The notes: generated by a model from the letters alone, not told the origin. Shown: positions 20,230 to 29,298, numbered from the stretch's first letter. The stretch is DNA of 64,000 nt from a bacterium (GCA_004558975.1 SFZB01000002.1:1-64000); one strand, 5' to 3'. Translations and numbers: made by a program.

Positions 20230-20250
20230 CTCTGACGGACGAGAGAGCAA

Positions 20251-20281
20251 TCCCCCGCAGAGCCGTTCGCTCTGCGGGGGA
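20251..20281. terminator. second hairpin just after hydA2
   Basis: A 12-bp stem (TCCCCCGCAGAG with its complement), followed by CTTTTT on the plus strand. It is the first of two hairpins met by the minus-strand hydrogenase transcript. Confidence 0.75.
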
Positions 20282-20298
20282 CTTTTTCGTGAGTCGGA

Positions 20299-21723
20299 TT
20301 ATTTCAACTGGGAAACAGCGTCCGCGATGGTCTTTTCGAGTGCTTCTTTGCCGTAGCGGTCGACATCGTCGCGACTGCGGGGCTCATGCGTGAGGCACCC
20401 GGCGCCGCCGATACAGCCGCCGACGCACGCCATGCCTTCGATGAAGTTGGCGTCGAGGAGGTTCTTCGACTTCTTGAGCAGCGCCACGCGGCAGGCTTCG
20501 ATCCCGTCGCAGGCACAGGCCTTCAGGGCAAAATCGGTGAACCCCTGTTCCTTGAGCCCCTCCGCCACGGCGTCGGAAAGACCGCCGCATCGGGCGAAGA
20601 TACGCCCGAAGTAGGAGGCGTTGTCAAGAACCCCTTCGGGGAGCGTGGTGATGTCGAGGTCGCGGCTGTCAAAGAGCGCCTGCAGTTCCTCAAACGTCAT
20701 CGCGACGTCGACATAGGGCTTTACGTCCTCTTTCTGCACTTCGGCTTTCTTCGCCGTGCAGGGACCGATGAACACGACCTTTGCGCCGGGGGTAGTCTCC
20801 TTGATGTACTTGGAGATCATCGCCATCGGCGAGAGGTTATGCGAGACGAACGGCGCGAGGTCGGGGAAGTTCTTGTGAATGTAATCGACGAACGCCGGAC
20901 AGCAGGAACTGGTGAGGAAGCCTTTTTCCGCGAGTTCACGCGATTCCGCCTGCGCCACCATGTCGGCGCCGAGCGCCGCCTCGATGACGGTGTGGAACCC
21001 GAGTTCCTTCAGTCCGGTGATGACCTGCCCGAGTTTCGCATAGGTAAACTGGCTGGAGATCGACGGGGCGACGACGGCGTAGGTCTTATACTTTTGGTTG
21101 CCCTCGCTCTTTTTCAGAATGTCGATGACATTCAGAATAAAGGATTTGTCCGTAATGGCGCCGAACGGGCACTGATAGACGCAGGCACCGCAGGCGATGC
21201 ACTTCGAGCCGTCGATCGTCGCGGCTTTCTCCTCGTTCATGGAGATCGCCTTGACCTTGCAGGCGTTCTGGCACGGGCGCTTGCGCCCGACAATCGCCGT
21301 GAAGGGGCAGACCTTCGAGCACGCGCCGCACTCCTTGCACTTCGACTTGTCGATGTGCGCGACGTGGTTCTGGTCAAAGGAAATAGCGCCGAAGCGGCAG
21401 ACGTCCTCACAGCGGTGGGCGAGGCAACCGCGGCAGGCGTTCGTGACCTCGTAGCCGCCGACGGGGCACTCGTCGCACGCGATCTCGATGACCTCGATCA
21501 CGTTCGGGTTGCTCTTGTCACCGCCCATGGCAATCTTGACACGCTCCGCGAGGATGGCGCGCTCCTTGTAGACGCAGCAACGCATGGTCGGCACTTTCCC
21601 GGGGACGATCGTCATCGGGATATCGACCGCACTCTCGGGCAGGCGATCTGCCCATGCCTCGCGCGCGACTTCACGCAGGACTTTGTATTTCAGGTGCTGG
21701 ACCTTGGTATCAAATTTTTTCAT
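20299..21723 (-). CDS. monomeric ferredoxin-type [FeFe]-hydrogenase (group B, HydA2-like)
   Basis: 474 residues. Residues about 83-190 carry cysteine clusters for several [4Fe-4S] centres (CDECP, CRGCLAHRCEDVC, CKECGACSKVCP, CQNAC, CIACGACVYQCP). The H-cluster domain follows: motif L1 at 271-278 (TSSCCPAF), L2 at 320-326 (GPCTAKK) and L3 at 429-443 (EGMACVGGCIGG, Cys433 and Cys437). The layout fits group B hydrogenases that reduce protons with ferredoxin. In Ruminococcus albus the equivalent HydA2 is encoded next to a sensory hydrogenase, as here. It lies 15 bases after the phosphatase gene and is last in the operon. Confidence 0.92.
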   Translation of the reverse strand: MKKFDTKVQHLKYKVLREVAREAWADRLPESAVDIPMTIVPGKVPTMRCCVYKERAILAERVKIAMGGDKSNPNVIEVIEIACDECPVGGYEVTNACRGCLAHRCEDVCRFGAISFDQNHVAHIDKSKCKECGACSKVCPFTAIVGRKRPCQNACKVKAISMNEEKAATIDGSKCIACGACVYQCPFGAITDKSFILNVIDILKKSEGNQKYKTYAVVAPSISSQFTYAKLGQVITGLKELGFHTVIEAALGADMVAQAESRELAEKGFLTSSCCPAFVDYIHKNFPDLAPFVSHNLSPMAMISKYIKETTPGAKVVFIGPCTAKKAEVQKEDVKPYVDVAMTFEELQALFDSRDLDITTLPEGVLDNASYFGRIFARCGGLSDAVAEGLKEQGFTDFALKACACDGIEACRVALLKKSKNLLDANFIEGMACVGGCIGGAGCLTHEPRSRDDVDRYGKEALEKTIADAVSQLK

Positions 21724-21738
21724 CTTGGGTGTCCTCGA

Positions 21739-22911
21739 TCAGAAATAACTGACTTTGATCCGCTTGCCCATTTTGACAAGGCACTCGGACAGTTCTTTGA
21801 CCAGATTCATTTTGATATTGAAGTTAATCGGCAGGTCGGGGTTCTGGTGCGCCGGGTTGACGGCTCTGCCGACGAAGAAGTTGATGTCCGTCGCCTCTTC
21901 GAACAACATCCGCGCAATCAGTGACGCGCCGTCATGGCGGAAACTCCACTGCTCGTAACTCTTGTTATCACGCAGGTAGTCTTTCGCGTACTCCACGACG
22001 CGGTTGACCGTGATGACGCCCTCGGTCACGAGGTCGACGCCCTCGATCTCCGCGATCGGCGGAATGTCGCTCTGCTCGAACGTGAGCCCCACGCGCACGG
22101 GCTTCCCGAGGTATTTGGCGGCGATGGACGACGTGGTGCCGCCGCAGACGATGTGCTTGCCCTCCTTCGAGAAGAAGAGCGCCATCATGCGGTTGCAGTC
22201 GTCGCGGTTGGAGGGGGGACCGAACAGCAGATTCATCGGTACGCGCCGACGAATCTTGACGACACAGGCGGTGGCGTCATCACCCGGCTTACCGCCGTAG
22301 AGGCGATTGCACTCGTCAATCAGCATGGTGGAGAGGGTCTTGGCGGTATAACCGCCCGCGGCGCTCGCCTCCATGAAGCCGATGATGTCTTCGCGTTTCC
22401 AGCCGAAGTTGTAGGTCAACCCGAGCCCGGCATGAGGGCAGCCGTCACTCATCAGAATGAACGTATCCTCTTCCTCAAGCCGAATGACGGACTTGAAAAT
22501 CTTCTTGCCGCCGATAGACATTTCGGTCTTCGGGTAATCGTAGTTCTTACCCTCGCGGAGCAGAATCACCAGCGGGTTATCGAACTGAATAATCTCTGCT
22601 TCGGTGTTGTTCACGAGGTGCAGAATGGTAAAGGTCGAATAGGCGACTCCGCGCACCGAACAGACCGGCAGGGTGGCGGCGATCGTCTCGACGCAGTCCT
22701 CGAGCGTCAGCCCCTCCGCCATCATGGTGGAGATAATCTTGGAAGTCAGGGTAGAGAGAATACTCGCCTTGACCCCCGAGCCGAGCCCGTCCGCGAGGAC
22801 GACGACGGTCGAGTCCTCGCTCTGCTCCACGACGTCCACATGGTCGCCGCAGAGCTGCTCGCCGACGTGGTTCACACTTTTGTAGCCGATATCGGCACAG
22901 AGTTCATTCAT
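21739..22911 (-). CDS. SpoIIE/PP2C-type protein serine phosphatase of the hydrogenase locus
   Basis: 390 residues. The first about 230 form a PP2C-like SpoIIE domain: HVGEQLCGDHVD, the metal-binding ADGLGSGVKAS, the later Asp in ILMSDGCPHAGLG and the final GDDATACVVKI. Residues about 235-390 form an extra domain without a family I can name (MNLLFGPPSNRDDCNRMMALFF, HIVCGGTTSSIAAKYLGKPV). It has no membrane segment. It overlaps hydS by eight bases, so it is coupled to the sensory hydrogenase and is its likely output partner, dephosphorylating a regulator. Confidence 0.88.
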   Translation of the reverse strand: MNELCADIGYKSVNHVGEQLCGDHVDVVEQSEDSTVVVLADGLGSGVKASILSTLTSKIISTMMAEGLTLEDCVETIAATLPVCSVRGVAYSTFTILHLVNNTEAEIIQFDNPLVILLREGKNYDYPKTEMSIGGKKIFKSVIRLEEEDTFILMSDGCPHAGLGLTYNFGWKREDIIGFMEASAAGGYTAKTLSTMLIDECNRLYGGKPGDDATACVVKIRRRVPMNLLFGPPSNRDDCNRMMALFFSKEGKHIVCGGTTSSIAAKYLGKPVRVGLTFEQSDIPPIAEIEGVDLVTEGVITVNRVVEYAKDYLRDNKSYEQWSFRHDGASLIARMLFEEATDINFFVGRAVNPAHQNPDLPINFNIKMNLVKELSECLVKMGKRIKVSYF

Positions 22912-24580
22912 CGGCGATGGATTCCTTCAGTTTTGTCAGGGCGATCTTGGTCTCTGCCGCGGTCTCACCGAGCAGAGAGGCGATCTCCTGCACGATCCGC
23001 ATCTGCTTATCGACGACCTTATCGGCGATATCGACCGTCTGCTCGCGAATCGTTTCTTTCTTCTTGCGCTCGTCCTCCTCGCTCGTCACATCACGCATGA
23101 TGCAGATGAGCAGGTGGTAGTCGCGGTCATAGATGACCGTCTCCTCGACGAACTTGCCGTATTCGGCAAGATAGACGCGGCGGTCACGCACCTCTTCCTT
23201 GGATTCCAGCACTTCGAGGAATACCTTGGGGTCGAGGATACGGACGACCAGGTCGCCGAGAATATCGGACGCCGAGCGTATGTTCATGATCTTGCGCGCC
23301 GCCGTGTTGATCTGTTGCACCTCGAGTTTCTCGTTGAGGACAATCAGCCCGTTCGGCGTATTGTTGACGATACTGTCGGAGAAGCTCTCGGCTTTCTCCT
23401 TGAGGTAGGGCAGACACATGGAGACTTCCGCCTTGCCCTGATAAATGGCAATCGCCTTTTCCCGGCAGGTGTTGTACCCGCAGGAGCCGCAGTTGAGTTC
23501 ATCCTCCTGTCGGGTCTTGCCCATCTGGCGGAGAATTTCGGCAATCTCGTAATCGGACGGCATCTGCGCGCGGCGCTCGATCGGGGCGAACTGCTTCTGC
23601 ATCTCGGTGAAATCCGGCTGTGCGACAGGGAAGTCTTTTTCACCCGCCGCCTCCGTGATTGCAAGATAATCCTTGACGGGGGAGCGGTGGTATTTCTCCA
23701 TGACAGGACCGCCGATGCAACTGCCGGCGCAGGCGGACATTTCGATGAAGCAGTGATGAATCTTACCGCTCTCGATGTCGCGGAGTGCGGCAATACAGTT
23801 ATCGACCCCGTCAATCGCGAGGTAGGTGTAGCCCGGGGCGGTCTTGGTCATGCTCTTGAGCACGCCACCCGTCGTCGGGAAGAAGCGCGCCCGGCTCTCG
23901 GGGCTCGTATCCGTCTCTTTTTCGAGCGGAATCCCTGCGGCGGCGAGCCACTCCGTCAGCTCCTCAAACGTCAGCACCGCGTCGACAATCCCCTCGTAAT
24001 ACTCTGCTTCGTCTTTCTTGGCGACGCAGGGACCGATGAACACCGTCTTGGCATTCGGGTGACGGCGCTTGATGTCTGTGCAGTGTGCCTGCATCGGGGA
24101 CAGCACTTTCGCGAGGTACTGCAGTTCCGTCGGGAAATACTTCTGGATCAGGAGATTGACCGAATGACAGCAGGAGGTGATAATGATATCATGCTCCTCT
24201 TCCGCGAGCATCCGCTCATACTCTCGCTTGACCATCGTGGCGCCGACGGCGGTCTCCTCCGCGTCGGTAAAGCCAAGCTTCTGCAGGGCACGGCGCATCG
24301 CACCGATGCCCACGCCGTCGTAGTTGGCGACGAAGGAGGGCGCGAGACTCACATAAACGGGGTCGCCGGAGGCAAGGAGCACCTTGACCTTTTCGACCTC
24401 GCTTGTGATTTCTTTGGCATTCTGCGGGCAGACGACGAAGCACTGACCGCAGAGGATGCACTCGTTCCCGATAATATGTGCCTGATTGCCCGAGAAGCGG
24501 ATCGACTTCACCGGACAATGACGGATACATTTATAACAGTTCTTACAGTTGGATTTTTTCAGCGTCAGACAGGTAGACAC
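22904..24580 (-). CDS. sensory [FeFe]-hydrogenase with PAS domain (group C, HydS-like)
   Basis: 558 residues from GTG 24580, which has AAGGAGAGGAG about eight bases upstream and follows the preceding stop by four bases. An upstream ATG at 24625 is inside the previous gene and is rejected. Domains: two [4Fe-4S] clusters (Cys12/15/18/22 and 41/44/47/51); an H-cluster domain with TSCCHS (135-140), GPCVAKK (183-189) and EMSACAGSC (280-288); a further four-Cys motif (C364, C367, C372, C389); a PAS domain (about 400-505); and a C-terminal helix. The P of canonical TSCCP is His here, and MPC is GPC. PAS-bearing group C enzymes are proposed H2 sensors. It lies between two [2Fe-2S] proteins and the phosphatase. 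Confidence 0.9.
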   Translation of the reverse strand: MSTCLTLKKSNCKNCYKCIRHCPVKSIRFSGNQAHIIGNECILCGQCFVVCPQNAKEITSEVEKVKVLLASGDPVYVSLAPSFVANYDGVGIGAMRRALQKLGFTDAEETAVGATMVKREYERMLAEEEHDIIITSCCHSVNLLIQKYFPTELQYLAKVLSPMQAHCTDIKRRHPNAKTVFIGPCVAKKDEAEYYEGIVDAVLTFEELTEWLAAAGIPLEKETDTSPESRARFFPTTGGVLKSMTKTAPGYTYLAIDGVDNCIAALRDIESGKIHHCFIEMSACAGSCIGGPVMEKYHRSPVKDYLAITEAAGEKDFPVAQPDFTEMQKQFAPIERRAQMPSDYEIAEILRQMGKTRQEDELNCGSCGYNTCREKAIAIYQGKAEVSMCLPYLKEKAESFSDSIVNNTPNGLIVLNEKLEVQQINTAARKIMNIRSASDILGDLVVRILDPKVFLEVLESKEEVRDRRVYLAEYGKFVEETVIYDRDYHLLICIMRDVTSEEDERKKKETIREQTVDIADKVVDKQMRIVQEIASLLGETAAETKIALTKLKESIADE

Positions 24581-24584
24581 GGGT

Positions 24585-24848
24585 CTAACTCCTCTCCTTT
24601 TCGACTGCCGGCAGAATGGTATCACGGAAGAAGTCGCCGAAGGTCTCGGGGGTGATGCCGGTATAGATCACGTCATTGACCGTAATCGTGACCCCGATCC
24701 GATTGCACTTCCCGGCGCAGAAACTGCCGGAGAGGACGATCTCGTCCTCGAGGTGGTTTTTCTGGACTGCCGCTTCCAGAAGGGAAACGATCTCGGGGGC
24801 ACCTTTGAGGTGGCAGGAGCTCCCGACGCAGACTTGTATGAACACCAT
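24585..24848 (-). CDS. thioredoxin-like [2Fe-2S] ferredoxin (first of two)
   Basis: 87 residues. The cysteine pattern CVGSSC...CAGKC matches thioredoxin-fold [2Fe-2S] proteins related to NuoE/HydA-partner ferredoxins. FIQVCVGSSCHLKGAPEIV and GVTITVNDVIYTGITPE are shared with the neighbouring paralogue. It is a likely electron carrier to or from the H-cluster proteins in the same operon. The upstream paralogue ends six bases before it. Confidence 0.88.
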   Translation of the reverse strand: MVFIQVCVGSSCHLKGAPEIVSLLEAAVQKNHLEDEIVLSGSFCAGKCNRIGVTITVNDVIYTGITPETFGDFFRDTILPAVEKERS

Positions 24849-24854
24849 GGCGCT

Positions 24855-25094
24855 TTACGCTTTCGCGAGGATTTCTTTCACAAAGAAGTCCCTCACGGTC
24901 TCGGGGGAGACGGAGAAGAACGCGTCGTCCACGGTCACGCAGACACCCTCCTGGCATCTGCCCATGCAGAACGTGCCGCCGAGCTCGACCTTGTCCTTGA
25001 GTCCGTTCTCCGAGATGAGATACTGGAGGGTCTCAACGACCTGACGTGCGCCTTTGAGGTGGCAGGAACTGCCGATACAAACCGTAACTTTCAT
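24855..25094 (-). CDS. thioredoxin-like [2Fe-2S] ferredoxin (second of two)
   Basis: 79 residues, start ATG 25094 with GAAAGGA upstream. It has the same layout as its neighbour (CIGSSCHLKGARQVV...CMGRCQEGVCVTV) with Cys6, Cys11, Cys44 and Cys48 as probable ligands. The pair probably arose by tandem duplication. It is first in the hydrogenase gene set, after a hairpin that ends the adhE-kinase transcript in part or in full. Confidence 0.88.
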   Translation of the reverse strand: MKVTVCIGSSCHLKGARQVVETLQYLISENGLKDKVELGGTFCMGRCQEGVCVTVDDAFFSVSPETVRDFFVKEILAKA

Positions 25095-25121
25095 GATACA
25101 TTCCTTTCGTATAAAGAATCA

Positions 25122-25152
25122 TAAAAATGCGCCGGGCGTTGCCGCCCGGCGC
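25122..25152 (-). terminator. terminator between the kinase and [2Fe-2S] genes
   Basis: A 10-bp stem GCGCCGGGCG/CGCCCGGCGC (25129-25152) with a four-base loop, followed on the minus strand by ATTTTTA. No clear promoter follows before 25094, so partial read-through from rex-adhE is likely. Confidence 0.75.
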
Positions 25153-25165
25153 GGCAGACAGGCTG

Positions 25166-25915
25166 TTAGTCGTAGTCGACGACGTTCACCCAGGAGAGCA
25201 GGAACTGGCGCTCTTTCTCGTTGCCCTTCACAGACTGGGAAGCGGCGACGATCGGCATCCATTTCTGCACGTACTGCTTCGCGGTATCGCTCTTCTTGCA
25301 GAAGAGATCCAGATAGGCGTTCGCCCCCTCGATGTCTCCGGCGAGCCAGAAGAGCAGGTAAGTGCGGGCGACGTCCGCAGAGGCGTTGCCCTGCGTGACG
25401 TGCGACCAGTCGAGAATGTACGGCGTGCCGTCCTCGGCGATGATGATGTTCGAGGGGTTGAAGTCACCATGGCAGACCTTGTTGTGCTTCGGCATACTCT
25501 CGAGGCGGGTATGCAGGTCGTAGCGCGTGGTGGCGTCCAGATCGGCGGCGCTGATCTTGCGGTTCATCTTATCTTTCAGCTTGGTGAGCAGGGGGCAGGT
25601 GTGGCTGTGCACATCCATCTGGAGGTCAACGAGCAGTTCAAGGTACTCATGCTTTTTCTCCGGGTGCTCCTCCATGAGCTGCGCCAGGGTCTTCCCCTTG
25701 ATGTACTCGGAGACGATTGCCCACTTGCCGTCGACGGTGAGAACCTCTTTGATCTTCGGGATCCGAATGCCGGTCTCCTCGATCCGCGCCTGGTTCAGCG
25801 CCTCGTTCAGAATATCCGCTTTGGAATAATCGCTGTCAAACACTTTGATACAGTCGGCACCGTCGCGGTACACGGTCTTGTTGTTTCTGACCGCAATAAC
25901 TCTGTCCAGTTTCAT
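25166..25915 (-). CDS. APH-fold kinase of the rex-adhE-hydrogenase locus
   Basis: 249 residues from ATG 25915 (AAAGGA upstream; the longer frame has no RBS). It has an aminoglycoside-phosphotransferase/choline-kinase fold: nucleotide Lys region KTVYRDGADCIKVFD, catalytic loop VCHGDFNPSNIII and metal-binding ILDWSHV. In R. albus 7 a 'serine/threonine protein kinase' gene is co-transcribed with the same neighbours, so a protein substrate is possible, perhaps opposing the SpoIIE-type phosphatase. A small-molecule substrate cannot be excluded. It lies 18 bases after adhE. A paralogue is encoded at 30618. Confidence 0.85.
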   Translation of the reverse strand: MKLDRVIAVRNNKTVYRDGADCIKVFDSDYSKADILNEALNQARIEETGIRIPKIKEVLTVDGKWAIVSEYIKGKTLAQLMEEHPEKKHEYLELLVDLQMDVHSHTCPLLTKLKDKMNRKISAADLDATTRYDLHTRLESMPKHNKVCHGDFNPSNIIIAEDGTPYILDWSHVTQGNASADVARTYLLFWLAGDIEGANAYLDLFCKKSDTAKQYVQKWMPIVAASQSVKGNEKERQFLLSWVNVVDYD

Positions 25916-25933
25916 CGTATCCTTTGACACTCC

Positions 25934-28645
25934 TTACTGTTTCTTTTTCGCGGTGTTTTTACGGTAAACACGCTTGAAATCTTCTGCGTCCGGGGTCTCG
26001 ATGACCTGGGATTCGTCGGGTTTCTTCACTTCGGTGAAGGTCTTGCCGTAGTAAGCGTCGAGGTACATCTGCTTGATCTCGCTCATCAGCGGGTATCTCG
26101 GGTTCGCACCCGTGCACTGGTCGTCGAATGCCTGCTCGGTCATCGCGTCGAGGCGGGCGAGGAAGTCCGCTTCGTCCGGCACGTAGTCACGGATCGTGGG
26201 CTTGATGCCGACGCGCGCCTTGAGGGCGTCGATCGCGGCGATGAGGTTCTCCAGCTTCTCCTCGTTGTTCTTACCGGTGATGCCGAGGTAGTCGGCGACT
26301 TCGGCGTAACGGGCGAGGGTGTGCGGGTAAGCATACTGCGAGAAGGTGCCCATCTTGCTCGGGACTTCCGCGGCGTTGAAACGCAGCACTTCGTCGATCA
26401 TCAGCGCGTTGGCAATGCCGTGCGCGATGTGGTGGAAGGCGCCGAGCTTGTGTGCCATGGAGTGGCAGACACCGAGGAAGGCGTTCGCGAATGCCATACC
26501 TGCCATGGTCGCGGCGTTCGCCATCTTCTCTCTCGCCTCGATATCGGTCTGACCGTTATCGTAAGCACGGGGCAGGTAGGTGAAGATCGTCTTGAGGGCG
26601 CGGAGCGCCAGACCGTCGGTGTAGTCGGTCGCCATGAGGGACGCATACGCTTCGAGCGCGTGGGTCACGGCGTCGATACCGGAGGCGGCGGTCAGACCGC
26701 GGGGCGCGGACATATGGAAGTCGGTGTCGATGATTGCCATCTTCGGCAGGAGTTCATAATCGGCGAGCGGGTACTTGACACCCGTCGTCTCATCGGTGAT
26801 GACGGCGAACGGCGTCACTTCGGAACCGGTACCGGCAGAGGTCGGGATTGCGATGAAGTATGCCTTTTCGCCCATCTTCGGGAAGGTGTAGACACGCTTT
26901 CTGATATCCATGAAGCGCATTGCCATGTCGAGGAAGTCGACTTCCGGGTGCTCATACATGACCCACATGATCTTGCCGGCGTCCATCGCGGAACCGCCGC
27001 CGAGGGCGATGATGACATCGGGGGCGAAGGCGGTCATCTGCTTCGCGCCTTCCTTCGCGCAGGCGAGGGTCGGGTCGGGGGCGACGTCGAAGAAGGTCGC
27101 GTGCTGGATCCCGAGTTCATCGAGCTTATCGGTAATCGGCTTGGTGTAGCCGTTGTGATAGAGGAAGCTGTCGGTGACGATGAATGCCTTCTTCTTGCCC
27201 ATGACCTGTTTCAGTTCGTTCAGGGCAACGGGCAGGCAACCCCGTTTCAGATACACCTTCTCGGGTGCGCGGAACCAAAGCATATTCTCTCTCCTCTCGG
27301 CGACGGTCTTGATGTTGATGAGGTGTTTGACCCCGACGTTCTCGGAGACGCTGTTCCCGCCCCACGAGCCACAGCCCAGCGTGAGCGAGGGCGTGAGTTT
27401 GAAGTTGTAGAGGTCGCCGATACCGCCCTGGGAGGACGGGGTGTTCACGAGGATACGGCAGGTCTTCATGCGTTCCTGGAATTCCGCGAGTTTCGCCTTT
27501 TCGGTCACGGCGTTGAGGTAGATCGAGGAGGTGTGACCGTAGCCGCCGTCCGCAATCAGGCGCTCTGCCTTGGAGAAGGCGTCCTCAATGTCCTTCGCAC
27601 GGTACATGGCAAGGACAGGGGAGAGTTTCTCGTGCGCGAACTCTTCGGAGAGTTCAACGCTCTCGACTTCGCCGATGAGGATCTTCGTCCCTTCGGGGAC
27701 TTCAATGCCGGCGAGGGCGGCAATCTTCTGCGGGCGCTGACCGACGATCTTGGCGTTCAGAGCGCCGTTGATGATAATGGTCTTTCTGACCTTCTCGGTC
27801 TCTTCGGGGTTCAGGAAGTAGCATCCGCGCGCCGCGAATTCCGTCTTGACGGCATCATAGACGTCGTTCAGGACGATGACGGACTGCTCGGAGGCGCAGA
27901 TCATACCGTTATCGAACGTCTTGGAGTGAATGATCGAGTTGACGGCGAGCGTGATGTCTGCCGTGTCGTCGATGATGGCGGGCGTGTTGCCGGCGCCGAC
28001 GCCGAGGGCGGGCTTACCGGAGGAATACGCCGCTTTGACCATGCCGGGGCCGCCGGTCGCGAGAATGATGTCGGCTTCCTTCATAATCAGGTTGGTCATT
28101 TCGAGCGAGGGAGAATCAATCCAGCCGATGATGCCCTCCGGCGCGCCTGCCTTGACAGCCGCTTCCAGAACGACCTTCGCCGCGGCGATCGTCGACTTCT
28201 TGGCTCTCGGGTGCGGGCTGATGATGATGCCGTTACGGGTCTTGAGGCAGATCAGCGTCTTGAAGATGGCGGTGGACGTCGGGTTGGTCGTCGGAATGAC
28301 GGCGGCGACAAGACCGATCGGCTCCGCAATCTTGCGGGTGCCGTAGGCGGTGTCCTCTTCAATCACGCCGCAGGTCTTGGTGTTCTTATAGGCGTTGTAA
28401 ATGTATTCGGCGGCGTAGTGGTTCTTGATGACCTTATCCTCGACGACGCCCATGCCGGTCTCTTCGACCGCGAGTTTGGCGAGGGGGATACGCGCCTGGT
28501 TGGCGGCGATGGCGGCGGCGAGGAAAATCGCGTCCACCTGCTCCTGGGTGTAGGTGGCAAACTTCCGCTGTGCCTCGCGGACACGGGCGATTGCCGCTTC
28601 GAGCGACTCCACACTGTCAACTGTCGGATAGATTTTTTCTTCCAT
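25934..28645 (-). CDS. adhE: bifunctional acetaldehyde-CoA/alcohol dehydrogenase
   Basis: 903 residues from ATG 28645 (AGAGGAG upstream). The N-terminal aldehyde dehydrogenase half reduces acetyl-CoA to acetaldehyde, with the catalytic Cys in FDNGMICASEQSVIV. The C-terminal iron-dependent alcohol dehydrogenase half reduces acetaldehyde to ethanol; it has the NAD site GGGSAMDAGKIMW and the metal-binding GVCHSMAHKLGAFHHIAHG. This is the main NADH sink of mixed-acid/ethanol fermenters. It follows rex by 38 bases, as expected for a Rex-controlled gene. Confidence 0.97.
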   Translation of the reverse strand: MEEKIYPTVDSVESLEAAIARVREAQRKFATYTQEQVDAIFLAAAIAANQARIPLAKLAVEETGMGVVEDKVIKNHYAAEYIYNAYKNTKTCGVIEEDTAYGTRKIAEPIGLVAAVIPTTNPTSTAIFKTLICLKTRNGIIISPHPRAKKSTIAAAKVVLEAAVKAGAPEGIIGWIDSPSLEMTNLIMKEADIILATGGPGMVKAAYSSGKPALGVGAGNTPAIIDDTADITLAVNSIIHSKTFDNGMICASEQSVIVLNDVYDAVKTEFAARGCYFLNPEETEKVRKTIIINGALNAKIVGQRPQKIAALAGIEVPEGTKILIGEVESVELSEEFAHEKLSPVLAMYRAKDIEDAFSKAERLIADGGYGHTSSIYLNAVTEKAKLAEFQERMKTCRILVNTPSSQGGIGDLYNFKLTPSLTLGCGSWGGNSVSENVGVKHLINIKTVAERRENMLWFRAPEKVYLKRGCLPVALNELKQVMGKKKAFIVTDSFLYHNGYTKPITDKLDELGIQHATFFDVAPDPTLACAKEGAKQMTAFAPDVIIALGGGSAMDAGKIMWVMYEHPEVDFLDMAMRFMDIRKRVYTFPKMGEKAYFIAIPTSAGTGSEVTPFAVITDETTGVKYPLADYELLPKMAIIDTDFHMSAPRGLTAASGIDAVTHALEAYASLMATDYTDGLALRALKTIFTYLPRAYDNGQTDIEAREKMANAATMAGMAFANAFLGVCHSMAHKLGAFHHIAHGIANALMIDEVLRFNAAEVPSKMGTFSQYAYPHTLARYAEVADYLGITGKNNEEKLENLIAAIDALKARVGIKPTIRDYVPDEADFLARLDAMTEQAFDDQCTGANPRYPLMSEIKQMYLDAYYGKTFTEVKKPDESQVIETPDAEDFKRVYRKNTAKKKQ

Positions 28646-28683
28646 AATGCACTCCTCTGATTTATATCTGTTCATCATTGTGA

Positions 28684-29298
28684 TTAACCGATTTGATTGA
28701 GCTGCCCGGACAGGGCGGCAAGAGACGACGCGAGGTCCTCGTTACGGACCAGCACGCCCTCCGGCGGACGCAGGCGCCGCCGCGAGAAGTTCCAGACCGC
28801 GCGGATCCCGTTCTCCGTCATAAGACGCAGCACGTCGTCCGCAGACGATTCCGGCACCGTGATGATGCCGATCGCGGGATGCTCTCTTTCACAGAAAGCG
28901 GCGAAGTCCGAAAGCGGCAGGACGTTGCCGCCGATCTTCGCAGGGTCGGTATCGAACGCCGCACGGATGGTCAACGCGTACTCGGCGAAGCCGCCGTACC
29001 CGAGCAATGCCTGCCCGAGCCGACCCGCACCGACGAGAACCGCCGTGTTTTCCGTGTGAGCGCTGAGGTAAGTAGAGAGGTGTTCGATCAATTCTTCGGT
29101 GACGTACCCCACCTTCGGTTTCCCGGCGCCGCTCACGATGCCGAGATCCTTCCGTACCTGCACGTCGCCCAGCCCCAGCGCATTCGCGATGACGGTCGCC
29201 GAAACCGTCCGCCCGACGCCCGATGCAGGGTCACGCAGATACCCGAGGTAGAGGGGGATACGTTCCATCACCGGTTTGGTGATGCCCATTCTATTCAT
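28684..29298 (-). CDS. rex: redox-sensing transcriptional repressor Rex
   Basis: 204 residues from ATG 29298, with AAAGGAGG upstream; the frame stays open beyond this but lacks any Rex-like sequence. The N-terminal winged helix (RTVSATVIANALGLGDVQVRKDLG) is followed by an NADH-binding Rossmann domain (VLVGAGRLGQALLGY) and the C-terminal swapped helix region (GIRAVWNFS). Rex leaves DNA when NADH rises, switching on NADH-consuming genes. It heads the adhE transcript and probably controls itself. Confidence 0.96.
   Translation of the reverse strand: MNRMGITKPVMERIPLYLGYLRDPASGVGRTVSATVIANALGLGDVQVRKDLGIVSGAGKPKVGYVTEELIEHLSTYLSAHTENTAVLVGAGRLGQALLGYGGFAEYALTIRAAFDTDPAKIGGNVLPLSDFAAFCEREHPAIGIITVPESSADDVLRLMTENGIRAVWNFSRRRLRPPEGVLVRNEDLASSLAALSGQLNQIG

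Noticed and set aside
20386..21924. A 512-codon open frame on the plus strand opposite the HydA2 gene, and similar long frames opposite other genes (for example 23114-24655, 26321-28660, 34764-36668, 59469-62096)
   Set aside because: They mirror real genes with clear families. They have Arg/Asp/Val-rich composition, no RBS and no domain. They arise because high GC removes stop codons on the antisense strand.
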